Assembly (NCBI GenBank): GCA_021780435.1
Contig: JAJXYV010000241.1
Span: forward strand, 1-50,176
Source: Pseudomonadota bacterium
GTDB taxonomy: Bacteria > Pseudomonadota > Alphaproteobacteria > Rhizobiales > Beijerinckiaceae
DNA: 50,176 nt
Direction: 5' to 3'
Each line of letters opens with the position of its first letter. The first letter of the stretch is position 1. Shown here piece after piece: positions 47,183 to 50,176 of the stretch. The notes beneath the pieces were generated by a model. The model made no database searches. It was not told where the DNA came from and saw only the letters and a program-made list of their open reading frames with translations. The translations under genes were made by a program, and so were the position numbers.

Positions 47183-49483
47183 GCCGTCTGGCGCGACTTC
47201 GCGATAGACGCCCTGGATCTCCGCCTCGAAGCCGGGGAAGAGATTGGCGCCGCGCTCGAAAGTCTTGAGATAATCGAGCATGGGCCGCGCGCGCTCGTCG
47301 AGGATTTCGCCCGGCGCGATGGTGGCGATGCCCGGCGGATAGACTACCCAGAGCGTCGTCGCGATCTTTCCTTCGACCTGGTCGATGGGCAGATAGCGGA
47401 CCTGATTGCGGGTGAGCTTCTGCACGGCTTCCTGCGGCGGCATGGCGGGGCGGGGCAGATGTTCGGGGCGGAACTGCCGCCGTTGCAGGTCGCTCGTGCC
47501 GGCGTCCCGATAAAAGGCGTGCATCTGCTGGCATAGGTCGCGTAGGCGCAGTCCGGCGTAGCGTTGCGGCCGGCGCGCCACGAACTCCGGGATGACCTCC
47601 TCCAGCGGCGCATTCTGGTCGTGATAGGTCTTGAACGCGACCAGAGCCGAGATCAAGGCGCCGGCCTTGCTCGATTCGACGCCCGGGGTCAGCAGGAACA
47701 GCAAGGAATTGAGGTCGTTCTTTTCCGGGACGATGCGGTTTTCGCGCAGATATTGGGCGACGACCGGCGCCGGCACGCCATGGTCGAGATATTTCCCGCT
47801 GGCGCGGTCGAAGCCGGGCGTGATCAAGGTCAGTTTGCAGGGGTCTGTCAGGGCGTAGTCAGGTGCAACATGGTGGAAACCGTGCCACGCAGCGTCTGGC
47901 CAGAAGGTCCAGAAAGATGGATTGCTGGCCAGGTCGTCGGTCGGCACGTCCTCCCAGGCCATCGGCCCCTCTGGCGTTTCGACCTCGTCGGCGACGAAGG
48001 GGTCGAAGAACCAGGCCCGGTCCTTGGATTTCGCCTTTTCCTCGAACTCTCGGCCAAGCGCCCGGATCTTCTTGCGGATCTCGATGCCGAGGCGGATGGT
48101 GTCGTCCCAGAGGACCTCGCCGGACTTGCCCTTCATCATCTGCGCGCCGACGTCGAGCGAGGCGAAGAGGGGATAGAAGGGCGACGTCGAGGCGTGGATC
48201 AGGAAGGTCTCATTGAAGCGGCGATGCTCGATACGCCGCGGCTGTCCCTTGATATGGCGGTCCTTGACGTGAATCTGCGACGCCTGGGAGAAGCTCGCGA
48301 GCTGCTTGTGGGTCGATTGGGTGGCGATGATCCCGGGCGCGTCGGGGCCGAGGTCCTTGAGGCCCATGGCGAAATGGCCGGCGAAGATCGGATGGAACTT
48401 CATGAAGCCCGCCCAGGCTTCGTCGAAGAGAATATAGTCGCAAAGCGGGCCGATCTTGGCGAGGATCGTCTCGGCGTTGTAGATCGTCCCGTCATAGGAG
48501 CATTGCTCGATCACCGCGACGCGGAACGGGCGCTCCTTCTTCCAGGTGGTCTTGTCGTCGACCAGCGGATTGTCGCGGATCTTCTTGCGGATTTTCTTCT
48601 CGTCCAACGCCTCATAGTCGATCGGGCCGATCATGCCCTGGGCGTTGCGGTCGGTCTCGAGGTAGATCGGCACGCCGCCGCCGAGCATCAGGGCGCCGTG
48701 ATGGGCGGCCTTGTGATTGTTGCGGTCGAAGAGCACCAGATCGCCGGGGGCGACCAGCGCCGAGAGCACGACCTTGTTGGAGGCGGAAGTGCCGTTGAGG
48801 ACGAAATAGGTCCGCTCGGCGCCGAAAATCTTCGCCGCCTCCTTCTGGGCGCGCAGGGCAGGGCCCTCGTGGACGAGGAGGTCGCCCAGCTCCAGCACCG
48901 AATTGTCGAGGTCGTCGCGGAAGATGGCCTCGCCGAGATGTTCGACGAAGATCCGGCCGATCGGGCTGCGCGAATAGAACATGCCGCCATTGTGCCCCGG
49001 GCAGGTCCAGAGCTGATTGCCCTCCTCGGCGTAATCGACCAGTTCGCCGAAAAAGGGCGTCTTCATCGTCTCGGCATATTGCTTGAGCCGGCTGACGAGA
49101 TTCTTGGCGATGAATTCGGGGGTTTCCTCGGCCAGGAACACATAGCCGTCGACATTGTCGAGCACGTCGATCGGCAGGTCCTCGAAGCGCTTGCGGCGCA
49201 CCAGCAGGATGATCGGCATTTCGAGGCCGCGGCGGCGGACATAGGAGATCAGCCCCGCCGTCTTGCTGTTCATCCCTTTCTTGCCCCAGTCGACGATCAT
49301 GCAGCCGATGGCGGCGTCGGTCTTGATGGCGAGTTCGGCGTCCTCGACGCGGCGGGCGCGGACGACCTCGAAGCCGGATTTTTCGACCGCGCCGACGATC
49401 TGCCTCAGGCGCTCGCCTTCGAGTTCGTCGGCGTCAAAGGCCGGAGCGCAGAGAAGGAAGGTGAAGCGGCGGAAATAATCCAT
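47141..49483 (-). CDS. Orn/Lys/Arg decarboxylase class I (PLP-dependent)
   Basis: A 780-residue decarboxylase of the bacterial fold-I group. An N-terminal response-regulator-like wing domain (about residues 1-130, AAIGCMIVDWGKKGMNSK) precedes the PLP domain. There FVLNGTSASNKVVLSAL is the cofactor region, ILFDEAWAGFMKFHP holds the PLP-ring Asp, and QSTHKQLASFSQASQIH has the PLP lysine. The C-terminal domain ends with VYPPGIATIAPGEIL. Homologues make cadaverine, putrescine or agmatine, often for acid resistance or polyamines. Substrate is undetermined. GGAG is 5 bases upstream of the ATG. Confidence 0.93.
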   Translation of the reverse strand: MDYFRRFTFLLCAPAFDADELEGERLRQIVGAVEKSGFEVVRARRVEDAELAIKTDAAIGCMIVDWGKKGMNSKTAGLISYVRRRGLEMPIILLVRRKRFEDLPIDVLDNVDGYVFLAEETPEFIAKNLVSRLKQYAETMKTPFFGELVDYAEEGNQLWTCPGHNGGMFYSRSPIGRIFVEHLGEAIFRDDLDNSVLELGDLLVHEGPALRAQKEAAKIFGAERTYFVLNGTSASNKVVLSALVAPGDLVLFDRNNHKAAHHGALMLGGGVPIYLETDRNAQGMIGPIDYEALDEKKIRKKIRDNPLVDDKTTWKKERPFRVAVIEQCSYDGTIYNAETILAKIGPLCDYILFDEAWAGFMKFHPIFAGHFAMGLKDLGPDAPGIIATQSTHKQLASFSQASQIHVKDRHIKGQPRRIEHRRFNETFLIHASTSPFYPLFASLDVGAQMMKGKSGEVLWDDTIRLGIEIRKKIRALGREFEEKAKSKDRAWFFDPFVADEVETPEGPMAWEDVPTDDLASNPSFWTFWPDAAWHGFHHVAPDYALTDPCKLTLITPGFDRASGKYLDHGVPAPVVAQYLRENRIVPEKNDLNSLLFLLTPGVESSKAGALISALVAFKTYHDQNAPLEEVIPEFVARRPQRYAGLRLRDLCQQMHAFYRDAGTSDLQRRQFRPEHLPRPAMPPQEAVQKLTRNQVRYLPIDQVEGKIATTLWVVYPPGIATIAPGEILDERARPMLDYLKTFERGANLFPGFEAEIQGVYREVAPDGSVRFHTYVADPDA

Positions 49484-49590
49484 GTCGGCTCCAAAAACGC
49501 ATCGGCGTCAGAGTCGGTTTGACGCGAGGGCGTGACTCTTTGATGAAAATTTGCGTCCTGCCAAGCCCGGCGGGACCCCGGGCGCAAAAA

Positions 49591-50176
49591 TTATAGGTCT
49601 GCGGCCCGCTCGGGGGTCACGCGGCCCAGCGCCAGATCGCCCAGCGCCAGCAGATTGCCGAACAGGCGCCCCCGCCGGTCGATATGAAGCTCCGGCGCGG
49701 CGAAGCGCAGCATGTTCGCCGCAAGATTGCCGGCCGCGCGTCGGGCGGCGAAGCGCCAGTCGAGGCTGCCCTTGCGCACGAGATAGTAGGCGTTGGCGAT
49801 CTGGCTGTAGCCGAGGCGCAGACCCTTTTCGCGGCCGCCGCGCGCGCCCAGGTGGACGCCCCAGAGGGTGTCGGCGCGTCCCATCCGCCCCCGCCGCTTC
49901 AGCCTGGCGCCGAAATCGGCGTCCTCCAGCCAGCCATAGAGCGGCAGGCGCTCGTCGAACGCCATGCCGGTCATGGCCTTGGCGCGAAAGACCATGTTGC
50001 AGCCATAGGGGCCGAAGCTTTCGTCGAAGCGGGTGGGACCCGAGGGCTTGCCGTCACGCGCCGCCACGATTGTTTGCGCTTCGGCCAGCGAAAGACCCGG
50101 CCCGCTGATTCCGTCGGCGAGAACCTGTCCCGTCAGGCCGGCGATCGATGGATCGCCGTCGAACAGGGCGAGCGCG
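49591..50176 (-). CDS. Family 2 glycosyltransferase, C-terminal part (truncated by window edge)
   Basis: The frame is open from the right edge to 49591; at least 195 codons are visible and the N-terminal nucleotide-sugar site lies outside. YGCNMVFRAKAM and LPLYGWLEDADFGARLKRRG match GT-A family 2 enzymes, in which the ED pair is the catalytic base region. The start of the visible part (ALFDGDPSIAGLTGQVL) fits the middle of the GT-A domain. Likely roles are polysaccharide or LPS sugar transfer; substrate unknown. An internal ATG at 50067 is not a credible start because homology continues upstream. Confidence 0.8.
   Translation of the reverse strand, partial: ALALFDGDPSIAGLTGQVLADGISGPGLSLAEAQTIVAARDGKPSGPTRFDESFGPYGCNMVFRAKAMTGMAFDERLPLYGWLEDADFGARLKRRGRMGRADTLWGVHLGARGGREKGLRLGYSQIANAYYLVRKGSLDWRFAARRAAGNLAANMLRFAAPELHIDRRGRLFGNLLALGDLALGRVTPERAADL

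Noticed and set aside
47564-49522. 652-codon open frame antisense to the decarboxylase
   Set aside because: Shadow of a clear PLP decarboxylase gene; no start signal or domain.

Overview
This is a dense, GC-rich stretch of alphaproteobacterial chromosome, most likely from the Rhizobiales/Hyphomicrobiales and possibly the Beijerinckiaceae/Methylocystaceae side of that order. The order-level call rests on gene order: rsmB-heparinase-purH, ftsY-ispZ, acnA divergent from ccmABCDG, aroA-cmk-rpsA, and sppA-ihfB-lapA-trpFBA-accD-folC. It also rests on an alphaproteobacterial Mic60 homologue beside hemY, a CP4-like class II EPSP synthase, an AccD without its zinc finger, and IalB and DUF1674 proteins. 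The family-level call is only an impression from protein style. I saw no insertion sequence, phage gene, CRISPR array, toxin-antitoxin pair, tRNA or rRNA. No gap between genes exceeds about 225 bases.

Layout. 1-6.5 kb: the end of a PfkB-type adenosine kinase, then a leftward rsmB / heparinase-like / purH group, then rightward DUF1674 (succinate dehydrogenase assembly type) and gluQ. 6.6-10 kb: leftward L,D-transpeptidase, acetyl-CoA synthetase and IalB-like protein. 10.2-13.4 kb: rightward quinone-oxidoreductase-like enzyme, then a LemA / TPM / TPM envelope trio. 13.4-22.2 kb: a long leftward block with a MltB-like lytic transglycosylase, leuD, a small zincin, OsmC, leuC, rplS, hemY, mic60 and a CitE-like lyase. 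22.4-27 kb: beta-carbonic anhydrase, asd, an RluA-type pseudouridine synthase, ftsY and ispZ. 27.1-33 kb: aconitase facing the cytochrome c maturation operon ccmABCDG, including a 47-residue ccmD. 33-46.4 kb: a rightward housekeeping run of aroA, cmk, a DUF4105 gene, rpsA, an Hsp70-like gene, sppA, ihfB, lapA, trpF, trpB, trpA, accD and folC. 46.5-50.2 kb: a GNAT acetyltransferase, a class I Orn/Lys/Arg decarboxylase and a truncated family 2 glycosyltransferase.

How the genes work together. Most are core functions: purine, leucine, tryptophan, aromatic, lysine/threonine-branch, folate and fatty-acid synthesis; TCA-cycle support; translation (L19, S1, RsmB, GluQ, RluA); SRP receptor; cytochrome c maturation; and envelope upkeep.

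I found no obviously new multi-gene system. The observations most worth checking are in non-coding and arrangement signals. These are (a) a promoter followed by three stacked hairpins before rplS; (b) a trpB leader whose inverted repeats form mutually exclusive stems, one of which runs up to the start codon; (c) an Hsp70-like gene starting 13 bases after the rpsA terminator, leaving no room for its own promoter; and (d) mic60-hemY detached from the usual hemC/hemD partners.
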